DNA of 64,000 nt from Clonostachys chloroleuca (Eukaryota; Ascomycota; Sordariomycetes; Hypocreales; Bionectriaceae). The position numbers and the translations under genes are program-made. Below, piece after piece: positions 23,015-34,500 of this stretch. The stretch spans positions 33,604,001 to 33,668,000 of the forward strand of contig JBANAY010000003.1 of the NCBI GenBank assembly GCA_037952775.1. Direction: 5' to 3'. Numbering within the stretch: the first letter of the stretch is position 1; the number at the start of each line of letters is the position of its first letter. The notes beneath the pieces are model-generated. The model was not told the DNA's origin. It did no database searches and saw only the letters and a program-made list of their open reading frames with translations.

Positions 23015-24650
23015 ATTCAATTACGCAGTGGATGACGGTAGGTGCACATTCTACGAAACCTTCCGCCGAGTGAGATGTTTTGTCTCGGCGCCATCGCGGG
23101 TGCTTTGCAGCCACCGCTGACTGGGAATACCTCGAATTTTGTATTGTTATTTTTTTTCTTTCTTTGTCTGTTGGAGCCTCTTGCCCCCTTCTTTCATCCG
23201 CCTTTCTCCTTAGCACTGCGGTCTTTGAGAAAGGTTCCCAAGACAACACGTGTCTCAAAACCGACACCGAGAGGATTTAGGAAGGTCGACGTCAGACATT
23301 GGAGCTTTTGTCGGAGCGAGAACGGAGCCGGTTCCGTCGTGGGAGGAGTTCGAGGGCGACGTTTCAGCAGGCCTTCTGGCGTTGCTTGGCCCGGACGGAT
23401 ATACCGACGTGCCGGGAGGACGTAGACGCAGGTTACTCCAGAAGAGAAAAGGGAAAAGAGAAAGAAGAGAGAAGAGAAGAAGAGCAACATTAGAAACGCT
23501 GACGTGACCGCCGAGCTGTTGCATTGCATGTATTTCGTAGACAAGGCTGGAGGGAGGAGGAAAAAAAATCCGCAAAGACAAAAGGCAGACAGCCTCTCTC
23601 TTCTACCACCACAAATCATCACGGCCTCGCAGGGGCTAACTCAACGTTCTTATATATATCGCTCAATTTCCAAAGCCGAAGATCTATAAATCCATCGCGT
23701 TAAACCGATCTTCATATGATCTTCAGGGACTAAATTGTCCATCTCACGTGGGATTATAGTTCCGTCACGGAGTTTTCCGCCAGCCTCGTGGGTTTTGAAC
23801 GTAACTGCCGGGCAAAGATTTGCATTATCCCAAGGGCGGCGAACCGGCAAAAGCGTAAACAAAAGCCAAAAACCAACAACAACAACAACCACGGCACCGG
23901 AATAGATCGGACGGGGGGTATAGGCACAAAAAGTCAAAATTGAACTCTGATTCTACTAAAGTTATTCCAGCGCGGTTCTTTCGTTCCTTCCACACCAAAG
24001 GACCGAGATCTGACGAAGTGGCTGAGACTGAGACTAAAATGACGACGCGATTACGAGACCGGTGTCCAGATTCAGGGCCGCATTGTAGGTAAATAGTTTA
24101 CGTTGGCTTGTCTACGTGAAGAGTTCACAATGTGTCGGTAGCAGGTTTGAGATTAGAGAACATAATCTTTTCCACCAGATGATTTCAGGGAGTGAGTAGG
24201 GTCTTGTCTCGGGAACGGCTCAGTGTTCAAGGAGATGGGGGTTGGCGATGCTGGTTTGGGCTTGTTTGATGTCGAATGTGCCTGGTTGTAGTATGCTGTG
24301 GCAAGAAGCACGGAAGAATGCCTCTAGCCAGCACAACGGCGTACAATGCACATTGACAAAGCTACCAGATACAATTTGGATGCCCAGAGGAGTGGCTGAA
24401 GTAAACATGGCATGTCGAATGACTGTTCTCTGGCTGTCGTAGAAGTTATGCGTCTGGTTTTTGATTCACAATGACAAGCGGACATTCAACTACGTTATCA
24501 TTGTGATAGCTTCATTGATATCAAGTTGATCATCGACCGTCTTGGCCTGCTACGTTTTACCTTGCTGCTCTGTCTCCCAAAACGTCAAGTGATCACTCTG
24601 ACCTGACGTCCTCTCCGAGGTACTTTGGTATTGGCTGATGCGTATCTCGC

Positions 24651-26880
24651 AAAAGGACATGCTCCCCGCAGATTTAGGCTGATTCATGGCCCCTTAGCGT
24701 GCGAGTAGTCCTTTCCACTGATATGGGTTTTCCTTCGAGCTGGATTCACCGTCGAGCTACCGATATCCAAGAGAACAATGCCGACTGTCACTCCTTTCCC
24801 ACATGATGGGCCAACGAGATTGCCGTTCCCACAAGCGAGATGCCACTCCCCCATCCTTCTGGGAAACATTAGCGCGTCCAGGAGAGGTTGGGCCTTGAGG
24901 AGAGAGGAGTGCAGACCATCCCCGACTTGTCATAAGCTGCTGGTGATCGGCATTTGGTGGCAAGTTGGAGGTGCGGAGCGCCGGGCCAGCCCACCCTGAT
25001 TGTGAAAGGGGAATCCGGGAGGGCATTCTAATGAACTGGCACGGCCGTTCTGGGAAGGGCGGGATACCCGTACAGGGACCTTATGCGAAGCAGGTATCTC
25101 TGTTGGGCAGAAGAGGGGCGGGCGTGATATCACGGAGGTTAGCAAGAAAAGCTTTCACCACCTCCCGGCCGTCCTTCAAGTTGGCGGTGTGTAATGGCTA
25201 TTAGACATGTAGATGGACAGGGAATTCGCTCCAGACATGCACCGTACAGACCAGGCACCCTCTTTCTTCGTGCATCCACCCTGGAGCGAGGGCTCAACAC
25301 AGTGGATAGTGGATACAAGCCAGGAGGATAGAGAGATGCAAGGTCATCGAGGATGATGTTGATCGACACCGAGGTCCCCAAATTCGTGCGAGTGCATCCG
25401 TCTTAAGTCAGGCCGCCTCTACAGTCATCTGACTCGTTTCCTGGCGAGCTCGTTGCAAGGCACGAGCCCTGGCCTCTTCTGAACCGCCGCCATCACGTCG
25501 TTCTACGTCTGCCTCATTAAAGCTGCATGTTGGAGGTTAAGACTGCCGCTACCAACGCAGGCGATGGCGCTCGACTAAGGTTAAGGGCCGAATACGTTGA
25601 ATTGTGTCATATCACGAGGCGTAAGGCTAAGTTATCAAACGTCCCGTGGGGGGATGCTTATTGGACAACCACGAGGTTAGTTATATGATGAACAAGTCCG
25701 AGATAATTAAAAGAGAGGAAAAAAAGGTCCTAAGGCTCCCTGTGCTGTAGGATATCAGAGTGATTGAGCGCCCACAAGACCAGGGAGCCCAGTCGTCGAG
25801 CGTTTACTAACCTATTGGCGCAACCTAATTTCTCTGCCAGTAGGGGCCAGACCCATGTCGGTTAGCAGGACTGCACGATGAGATTTGCGCGAGACAACTG
25901 TTTTGGGGGGCGTTGACAGAGAAGGGACATGGCTGATCCGTACAGTGGCCATTTTCAGTCCCATCAGCAATGGGCATGGTCCGAGTTGGGAAATCACGGA
26001 GGTGAGCCCTGTCCATAAGAGTAAGCTTTCGACCCAGTTGCTTGGGAAAGGCATGATGATTAGTATGCCCCAGATAGGCAGCGCCCTTAGGCCAGAGAGA
26101 GTTGGTTCGCCCTCTTAGCTCGCCTTCTCGTGGGAGGCTTGAGGTCAGAGGGACCTTGGGCCCGCCCTAGGCTGGGGGCCAAAAGGCTTAGCGACCTGCT
26201 AAGGGGATCCCTTTAGTGCGCCACAGCGCTGTCACTGGACCCTCTGGCCTTCGAGCAGCTCGCTAAGGCTGGTGCTGTGCTTAGGGCCTGAAGCGGCGGC
26301 TCAGCGGCTGCTTTAACGCCGATGAAAGTCGGGCGGCACATAGTCTTCCAAGGCTGAAGGCGTGACAGCTGGTGGAGGGCGCGGCAGATGATGAAAGATG
26401 CATTTGGAATTTCACCGAGTAGGCGGACAGCAGCTGGGCCACCACGGGCGTATGTGTTGTATCTGAGTGAACTGGTAGGCCCGCCTCAGTCATTTCGGTA
26501 GATTAAAGGGTGATATTCAGGGTCGCACGTCAGTCAAGTCCACTTAAAAAACTTGACCGTCAAGTATCCGGCCAACCACCAAGTGAATGGAGCTACCTCT
26601 TAGCGAGGTGATATTTTTGAAGCGTCATGAAAGCTGGATAGGGATGGCTTTTGCCACCTCCAGACCAGCTCTTGTGAAGGAGGGAAGCCACGATGTCGAG
26701 GCGGCGGGGAAGTTCCTACTGGCCACTTACAAGGCAGACTGAGGCATCCAGGCAGTGGCGACTGAACATTGTCACGTACTTCTTGCCGTTCCCAGAACAG
26801 CATTCTCCCGGACATGTGCTGCGTCGTTGCCTAGGTATCTCCACGTACCGTACCTTCCCAGGAGATATACACAATTCACT
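24651..26880. other. GC-rich block with dyads, possible eroded repeat
   Basis: No gene is recognised. A 9-bp perfect inverted repeat has arms at 25734-25742 and 25781-25789. Between about 26080 and 26290 the motif CTAAG/CTTAG recurs many times, including a small hairpin at 26187-26203 (CTTAGC, five bases, GCTAAG). A ten-base string, ATCACGGAGG, occurs near both 25133 and 25994. These traits suggest old repeat sequence, but no transposase, reverse transcriptase or long terminal repeat can be read. Confidence 0.35.
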
Positions 26881-29800
26881 ACGTAGGTAGGTACCCATCT
26901 GCCAGATACCGCGATCATGTTACACATCAAATAGGAAGGTAGGTACCTCCCAACCTCAATACCACCCAAGGAAGGGAGTTTCAATGTAAAGGTGCCTTAG
27001 CCTTCCTCAGCCCGTTGGATCGCCGCCAGGGCACTGGCTCCAGTCGTGTTTTATCTACGGGTGTGTGAGAGATACCCTTTCCTCACTTGCTGCCCCGACA
27101 TGGCCACACGCAGTCATCCAATTGATTCAGCCGGAGGGGCTCTGGGGAGCACGATGACGAAGGTTGCTGAGATCTAATTTCCTCTTGTGGTATTATCAAC
27201 ATACTGGGCCACTCAAGGGAGGTTTTTGGCCTCAGCTACGTCAGTCCAACAAGCCGAGCATCATACAATATGGGACCCTGGCACCCTGCTGATGTCAGTC
27301 TCCTCGATTGTCCCCAAGGTTCACGGGATGAACCCATTCGCTGGCCATGCGCAGAGCAGTAGGTACGTACAATCAACCACGTTCGAATCCGAAACGCACC
27401 GCCTGGTCGCTACTGCTAGCCGCGGCGCACCAAATCTACGTTGCCTGCTCATCTCCTATTTGATCGACAATTTCCAACGGCGTGGATTGCGTTCTCTCCT
27501 CTCCCCGATACATAGATGGGGCGAATCTACATGTGCATTCATTGGGCGGTGATGATATCCAAATGACAGACCCATCACCAACCAACGAGCCATGACATAA
27601 GGAGGAAGGACCCCCTCCAAGAACCGCAAGGACGGCCCCACCTGGCGCATCTTGTTGTGCGAGCGCTATGACAAAACCGGTATCGGGCCTTATTTCTTTA
27701 CGTCAGGGATGTGGAGCCCGCGCCAGGGTCAACTGGCCCAAACGCTTCTGAACACCTCCACAGGGTGTGCTTACAGAGCTCTCGTGAAGTAGCTGTAGTA
27801 GACGTCAAGGTATGGATGGATGGAGGGATGGATGTATGTGTTGGGGCACTGTGCATTGTATCTAATGCTGTGTTGTAGCGACTCTCCACTTATTCCTCTG
27901 TCATGGTAATGCCCTCGTGGGGGATATGAATGGCACTGCGCGCGCGCGAGACATTTCGCGGCCGTCGCTGCAATTTTTTTTCGCCCATTGTCGAGAATCG
28001 GCCATTGACACATCGCATAATCCGTATTGAAGGAGGATGGATCGGGTTCAGTTGACAGCTGCCGCCCAGCTGGAGGTGCCTATCTGATTGCCCGCTTGGC
28101 GAGCAAGCCACCCACCCAATTACCTAACCTAAGATGTCAAATCCCCCGCCTTTTGATCTTCGTTATTTCCACGCCGCAAATCATAGCGCCTTTGACAGCG
28201 TTGCGTGCTTTTCATTCGTCTACTCGCGGTTAGCAGCTCTCACTAGGGAAAAGGGGGGCCCTACCCAGCATATAGCACACTGTATTATGACCACTGGGGA
28301 GGTACCTGGAGCAGAGCGATGCAAAGGTGCATCTCTGCCAGTGTACCTAGTGGCCCCGTGCACCCTGCGGCCTGCTATGTACACACTGCCTGGGCCGGTA
28401 CCTGGTCGTTGAGCTGGTCCACCGCGCTGTTTTGTGCTCCGCTGTGCTGTGCTGTGCTGTGTTGGAACTGAGAACTGGGACAAAGGAGTCGTCCAGCTTG
28501 CTCCCCTCTTGCTGCTGCTGCTGCATTGCACGCGACTCTGTGACTGGGCTGGCCTTGCCTTGGAGTCCTCGAAATTCCCAGACCCTGCATGGCTAGCTGC
28601 CTCCTCCTTCGGATGACCAGCCTTCGTGCGCCAACTGCCGGGTGATCTACCAATATTCCACCAGATACGCACACCTGTAAATATTCTGATCTGGTACATG
28701 GGCTCTTGGTGCTACGCTGGGCAATCTCTCCAGCCTGCCTGCATCAGTGGCATTCCGCCCGCTGCTGGGGTGTAGGGGGAGGGGACGAACTGCCGGCGTA
28801 CCCACGCTGGCCCTGCTCGCTCGTCCTGCGAAGACGGAGAAGGACCAGAGGGACTAGAGGAGCCAGAGGAGCCAGAGCCCTCGCTCGATCCGTTGCAGCT
28901 CGAGCCAGCGCGTTTAGCCTCTGCCTCGACCCAGCGCGGCCTGCCATCTCTCCTGTCTGACAGTTCTCTGGCCGTCAGTCTGTGCGGACAGCATCCCTAC
29001 CGCTTGTAGCACAGGCTCCACACAAAGGATCCTTGATCCCTGGGCAAGCCTCCCATCCTTATCCCCCGATCGCTGAGTCTGTCTGAGTCGCTCTCCTATC
29101 CACACCCCTACCAAGCCGAGTCCCACACCGTCCGTCCGCCCACTGTCGACATCATGCCCAGGCAACCTTTTTTCTCTGGTGCCGGAGGGCAGCTGGGGAG
29201 GTAGCTTTGGCCCCCCAACCCGGACCAAAGAGATTAGGTACGTACAAGAGATACCTCCCCAAAAGCAAGCTGCTTCTGGCAAAGATAACATCATATTACA
29301 AAGTATTTCCCACTACCCGCAGCCCTGGTGTCGCCTCTTGGCCACACAGCAGCCGGAGCCTTGTACATACATGCCCAATAGACGGTGCGGTACCTCTTTG
29401 TAGCTGTGGGCATGACGGACACAGTCTTGCAAGTCCCAATTGCTCCCCCATCGCCGGTGCTCTGCCCGCCCATCTGGCGCGGGCAATTGGAGGCTGCCAG
29501 TGAAAGAACAGATTGAATAAGACTAGCATCCCCAGTACCAAAACATTGGAAGCGTTGATCGTTTCGCCTAGCTACCCACGAGCGAGTGCCGTTTGAAGAA
29601 GGGGCTGTCGCACAGCGGCTTTGTTTCTCCCTATACCGTCTAGTCTATACAGTATCAATCGCAGGTACGTACGGTTATGGGCCCCATCCCCATTACACTA
29701 CTGTAATATTCCTACTCCCGTCCGCGTTCCCTCATCGTTCCAACCCAACCCCGGTCGCTGCGGCCTTCGCGAAATGGATATCGGCATGCTGATCACTTTG

Positions 29801-30344
29801 ACCACAGACGGCACACCTCATTTTTCGTTTTCAAGGGACGGGGAAGACTCCACCCCACCCGCCGCCCACTCTCCTCTGGACTTGGTTGACGCACGTCAAG
29901 TTGAGGCAACCCAGCCTGGGCACACTTAAGACTTCGCTGATCCCACGTTGGTCCCTACCAAACTCTCCATTCATCTCCAGACTGACGGCCGGGAATCTTT
30001 TGTGTCTGATCTAAGTTACCGACTTGGCTTTTATTCTAGTCGGGATCCCGCAGCTGATCAACAAAGCTCTTTTCCTCGCCCACACTTGTACGCCAAGGCC
30101 GGCCCTCCAAGTGTTTTGGCTCTTGCTGCCTTTATTGCTGTATACACCACACGACAGATAAACAAGGCCGCTCTGCCTCTTCATTCATACACCAGGCACA
30201 TACACTTGAATACCAATCTTCACATATCTCGACACACGCTGTCTACTGATACCTACAAACGGCCACAAGAGCCTTCCCCATCCACCCATATTCGCTATTC
30301 GTTCGCCGACCATATACGGCTGACTTCGCAACATTGGAAAGAAT
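26881..30344. other. Upstream region and probable long leader of CON7
   Basis: No coding gene is recognised. The left part carries GTAC-centred palindromes (26884-26895 and 26938-26949). Simple repeats follow at 27811-27836 (GATG-type), 28441-28461 (GCTGT x4) and 28510-28524 (GCT). From about 29.0 kb the sequence is pyrimidine-rich, as in transcribed fungal leaders. The sequence is therefore a candidate for an extended promoter and 5' UTR of CON7. Confidence 0.45.
28441..28461 (+). repeat. GCTGT pentanucleotide repeat
   Basis: Four consecutive copies of GCTGT, then a degenerate fifth. It lies in the gene-free region upstream of CON7. Confidence 0.9.
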
Positions 30345-31580
30345 ATGACCATGACAATGGATGCACAGCAGAGATTCGGGCCCACCATGAATCTCGAGTA
30401 CCCTCATCACTCACAGGCGCCGACCTTTTCGAACCCGTGGTCATCGTCGTCGTCTACTTCACAGCCTGCACCAAGCAGTGGTCTCTTTGGTGCGAGCCAG
30501 CAGCCTCCACCTTTGAATCCTAACCTGATGGCTGGCAAGCCTCCTCCTGGACGGGCGGGTTCTTCTTTGGGTTCATACGCCACCATGCCCGTCACCACCT
30601 CGGCAGGTAATGGGAGCCCATGATTCTTCAATCCTTTTTTTTTGTGCCTGTTGACCTGGTCGCTGACTACTCGCTTTGTAGATCTTCTTGGTATGAACCG
30701 TCTGCCCACCACTGGCCCGTACGCAGATGCATCCTACACAACGTCCGCTGGCCCCGTGGCTGGCCAGTTCCCGACGTCCAGCGCTCCTTATGATGCATTG
30801 GGCTACGCTCCAGCTCCAGTGCGCCCTACCCAGTTCAGTCTTGTCCCTGATGCGGATCGCAAGTACTCGAGGTGAGTGGTAACCCCGCTATCTGTCCAAA
30901 GTTTGCCAAATACTAACCAAGTAAGCCGTAGCCTACAGCAGCAACACGCAGACGAGCGCAGAGGCTTCGCTGATGCGCTTGACGCCAGCCACGGAATGCT
31001 GGCTATGAGCCAAGAGACCCCCCGCAACATCTATGGAAGCCGCAATGATCGATCGTCGGTTGATTCGTACGGATTCCCATCAACGCATTCAACCAGCTCC
31101 TCGATTTCCAGCGCCAGCAACTTTAGCTCCTACTATGGCGACTCCGTCTCCGACTACTCGACCGCCGGTTCAGATGTCGAACAAGTCAACTCGAGGACGC
31201 TCCCACGTCCCCACGGGTTTCCGCACTCACAGATGCCTCCTGCACCTCAATCCATGATGAGTCAGTTCAGCTCCAAGGTCTCGTCTAGCACTCAGAAGAA
31301 GCACAAGTGCAAGGTGTGCGAGAAGCGATTCACCCGACCCAGCTCGCTGCAGACTCACATGTATAGTCACACTGGCGAAAAGCGTATGTTGTCCTACCTT
31401 CGAATTTTAATGGCATTAGAAAGTACCATCAAACTAACATGCACCCAAACAGCTTTTGCTTGCGAGGTCGAAGGCTGCGGTCGACACTTTTCCGTGGTCT
31501 CCAACCTGCGACGCCACCGCAAGGTCCACAGGGGCGACGCCCGCTCAGAGGCTGGTTCAGAGGACCACCAGTCCGATTAA
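30345..31580 (+). CDS. con7: C2H2 zinc-finger transcription factor CON7
   Basis: CON7 is a nuclear transcription factor of filamentous ascomycetes, known in rice blast and Fusarium for control of conidium shape, cell-wall and infection-related genes. Four exons join in frame: 30345-30606, 30682-30871, 30932-31383 and 31453-31580, giving 343 residues. The start could also be the ATG at 30351 or 30357. The N-terminal two thirds are disordered and rich in Ser, Pro, Gln and Tyr. Two tandem fingers lie near residues 275-327: CKVCEKRF...H...H, then a TGEKPF linker, then CEVEGCGRHF...H...H. The last intron falls inside that linker. The C-terminal tail is short and charged. The gene is isolated: about 8.8 kb upstream and 7.8 kb downstream carry no recognised gene, which suggests extensive regulatory sequence. 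Confidence 0.9.
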
Positions 31581-34500
31581 CTCGAACGAGCCAACCGCGT
31601 CCATCTCTTGACATTACTTTTCATAAATCATGAAAGGGGCATGGTGCGTCCTTTCATAAAACCGAGCGCGAACGGGGCTGAGCCTTGGATGGGCAAGTCG
31701 ACCAACGTTTGGGACCAGCCGACCAGGGCGCATTGACTTAATCGACTGTTTCAAACACATAATCAAACATCGCGCGGCCCCAGGTAGCTCGGGCATAGAG
31801 GACGGAACCCAAAAAGGACATATCGCTACATGCGGCCAAGCTTGGGAATTGGCCAAGTTTATTATTCTCTCAACTGACAACCGACGACGACTCACACGAA
31901 CGCTGTGTATATTCCGGGAGTTTTTACCATTTACTTTTTTATTCCTTCGTTTACTACTATATTTGCTGGATCAAGCGTTTTTCTCCATTTTAGCGGGTTG
32001 GCAAGAAGTCATCCAACCGTGGGTTTCAACGGAACTTTTCTCGGTCGGGTGTTACCCTGGTTTCTAAGAATACGAGAATTTGGAATCGGTTCGGGCTTAT
32101 ACCTATGGGGGGCCGGTACACGGAGTTTTGGGGTTTGTTTTTCACACTTTGGTCGGGGGGCTTCTGGCGGATGAGGCTCTGGGCCGAAAATGGGAATTGA
32201 CATGACACTTTCTGTTTATTGGAAAGGCTGTTTGGCTACTTGATGGGAAGGGAAGGTTTAGAAGGCAGAGAAGACGTGACGGGGGATGGATTATGTCTAT
32301 CCCTAGTGGTGGTGGTGTGTCCTGTATGATTAGCTTGATGACACTATATCATGATATACCCAAATACGAAATGACGGTACAAGGCTGTCTATTTTGCACA
32401 TCTTATCACAGAACCAAATTTGCGTGTGATCAACTTGACGTGACATGGCTTATCAGAAAATCCGAGGACCTCGCATCGACGATGGCTACGCACAGCCAAA
32501 GTGCAGGATACCCGCAATGGCGCATGGGAATGGCGTTGCGCCCCCTCGGCGGGCCACAAGATGGCATTTGCTAATTGCCATGTCCCTCACGGGGCCCGGG
32601 CGAAGTGACGGGGAGGAAGACTTAAGGAGGGAGGGCACACAGCAAAAAAGAGGCGCGCTACCAGACGCAGCTAGCAGGTTAGCGGGAGAGATGGAGGGGG
32701 GCCAAGAAAGTGCCGCGCTGCTTTCCAAAGTGGTTGTGTGTCCAAACAGCAACAGCACACCTTGCAGAATGACGACGTTGGGCAGGACCCGCGGGCCAAT
32801 TGCCAGACCAGCCCCCACCCCCCTCCTCCAACCCCCATCTAGGGCCTAACTTTTTTTGCCAGTCACTCGCGATGTGTTGATGTGACAAGGATGCTGTAGA
32901 CGCAGTTGGAGTAAAAAAGGTTGGGTGGGTTTGGGTGGCCAAATCAGAAATCCCGAAGTGAGGCTTGCAAATCCCTGCAGGGTCCCCCGGGAGATCCCAA
33001 ATTGATGAAAAAGAAAAAAGAAAAGACATTTTTTGCTAGCTAGGATGGAAGGGAAAAAGGGAAAGGCGAGACAAGGCAAGGCAAGGCGACTGGGATTAGC
33101 GGAGGGTGTGATCGAGCGAGCAGGCTTTCTCCATGTCCGTGTGTTTTCTTTGGCGTGCATGTGGTCTGGTATGCAATCTCATGAAAATGGGCAAATTGGA
33201 GATGGGGGCATGGCAAAAGGCGGAGCTTGCACTCTTTTCCCCATCGCCTCGTTATCATTCTGTTGTGCTTTGTCTCTATGCTACCTAAATTTACAGAGAG
33301 GAACGGGGGAGGGCGGAAGGAAGGAGACGGCGGAGAGTCCGTCGCTGTGGCTAATGCGCGTGGGAAAGTCAAGTGTGCACTCTCTCCGCCAGCAACGCCT
33401 GTCTCGCTGCTTGGCGGGCAAAGAGAGAGACAAGAGGGAGGAGACGCTAATACGCACTGGTCGGCGTGAGCAAAAGGGCGACCTGGGGGATCCAGGGATG
33501 GGCAGAATGGGGAAAGGCTCGGCGTTTCAGAATGTTTCCCATCATTTCCGCACGGGGAGGAAGCGTACCCGTAAGGCGGGAGAGGTCCCAGGACCGGACA
33601 GGCTGGACAAGCTTTGTGGGGGTGGGAGAGGGTCTCCCAAAGGCTTGCCGGGGGTGTGTATCTGTCTGTGTGCGTCTGTGTGTTTGGTTGCCAACAGGTA
33701 TAATTTTCTTAAAATGTTTTGCTCCTCTTTTTTTTTCTGGCTACTAGGACTGGGACTGGGGGGGGGTTCAAGTTGCTCAATCGGGAAGAATGGCCAAATC
33801 CAAGGGTATGGAAAGACGTGATTGCACAATTACAGCCAACTCGGACGATTGGGGACCGTAGAGAAAGAAAGGAAAGAAAAAACGACAAGAGATAAAACCC
33901 TTCCAAAAACTAAATGAGCCTACGTCATTCGGCGTATAAGACATGTATGTTGTGATAGCAGGGATGAAAATATCAGAGACATGATAGCACACTACTAAGG
34001 CAGGCAGGCAGGCTGCAGCCTATTCTCGTTGTTATTGTTTCTTTTTCATCGCTGCCTTTTGGCTTTCCTTTTTTCACATTTCATCTTGGATGTCGTCAAT
34101 GTGGGGATGGCAATAGGGGTGATGCTTGCTTGATTTTGATCCAGCAGGTGTATTAATACTTGCTACACATGGAGCCGGAATATGGGCGGAACGAGTACCG
34201 TGACCAAGAGGCCTGGTGGAGACGATACGATGTACGGGCTTGTCTGTGACACAAGTTCTATTTTGCGCATACCTGGAAGGAAAGTTGCGGTAAATGCTGT
34301 TGAATCGAGTATGTTCGTGTGCACACAGCCTCGTGCTGCTCCTGCGTGTCAACTTTGTTACGAGTATCATGTATGATGATGGTGTATGAGACGGCTGGCA
34401 TGTGGGCAGGATTGGGGTTGTGCTTGTCAGCACCATTACGTTGGTGGCAGCCCATCCCGTCTCTGGGGAGGGCAAAAGCAAAAGGGCTGGCCGGTCAAGG

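Larger units (their letters stand above)
21568..24650. other. Gene-free region downstream of RAX2, with microsatellites
   Basis: No protein-coding gene is recognised. The first part should contain the RAX2 3' UTR. Simple repeats include a CA dinucleotide run (22882-22904) and a G12 run (23003-23014). The 22.7-23.6 kb part is rich in polypurine and polypyrimidine tracts and produces overlapping spurious frames on both strands. Confidence 0.5.

Noticed and set aside
27381..27390. GTTCGAATCC, another tRNA-like string
   Set aside because: No A-box at the right distance and no cloverleaf stems.
33033..33821. 262-codon open frame on the plus strand
   Set aside because: It lies in polypurine-biased sequence, has Lys/Gly/Arg-rich composition without any domain, and overlaps similar frames on the other strand.
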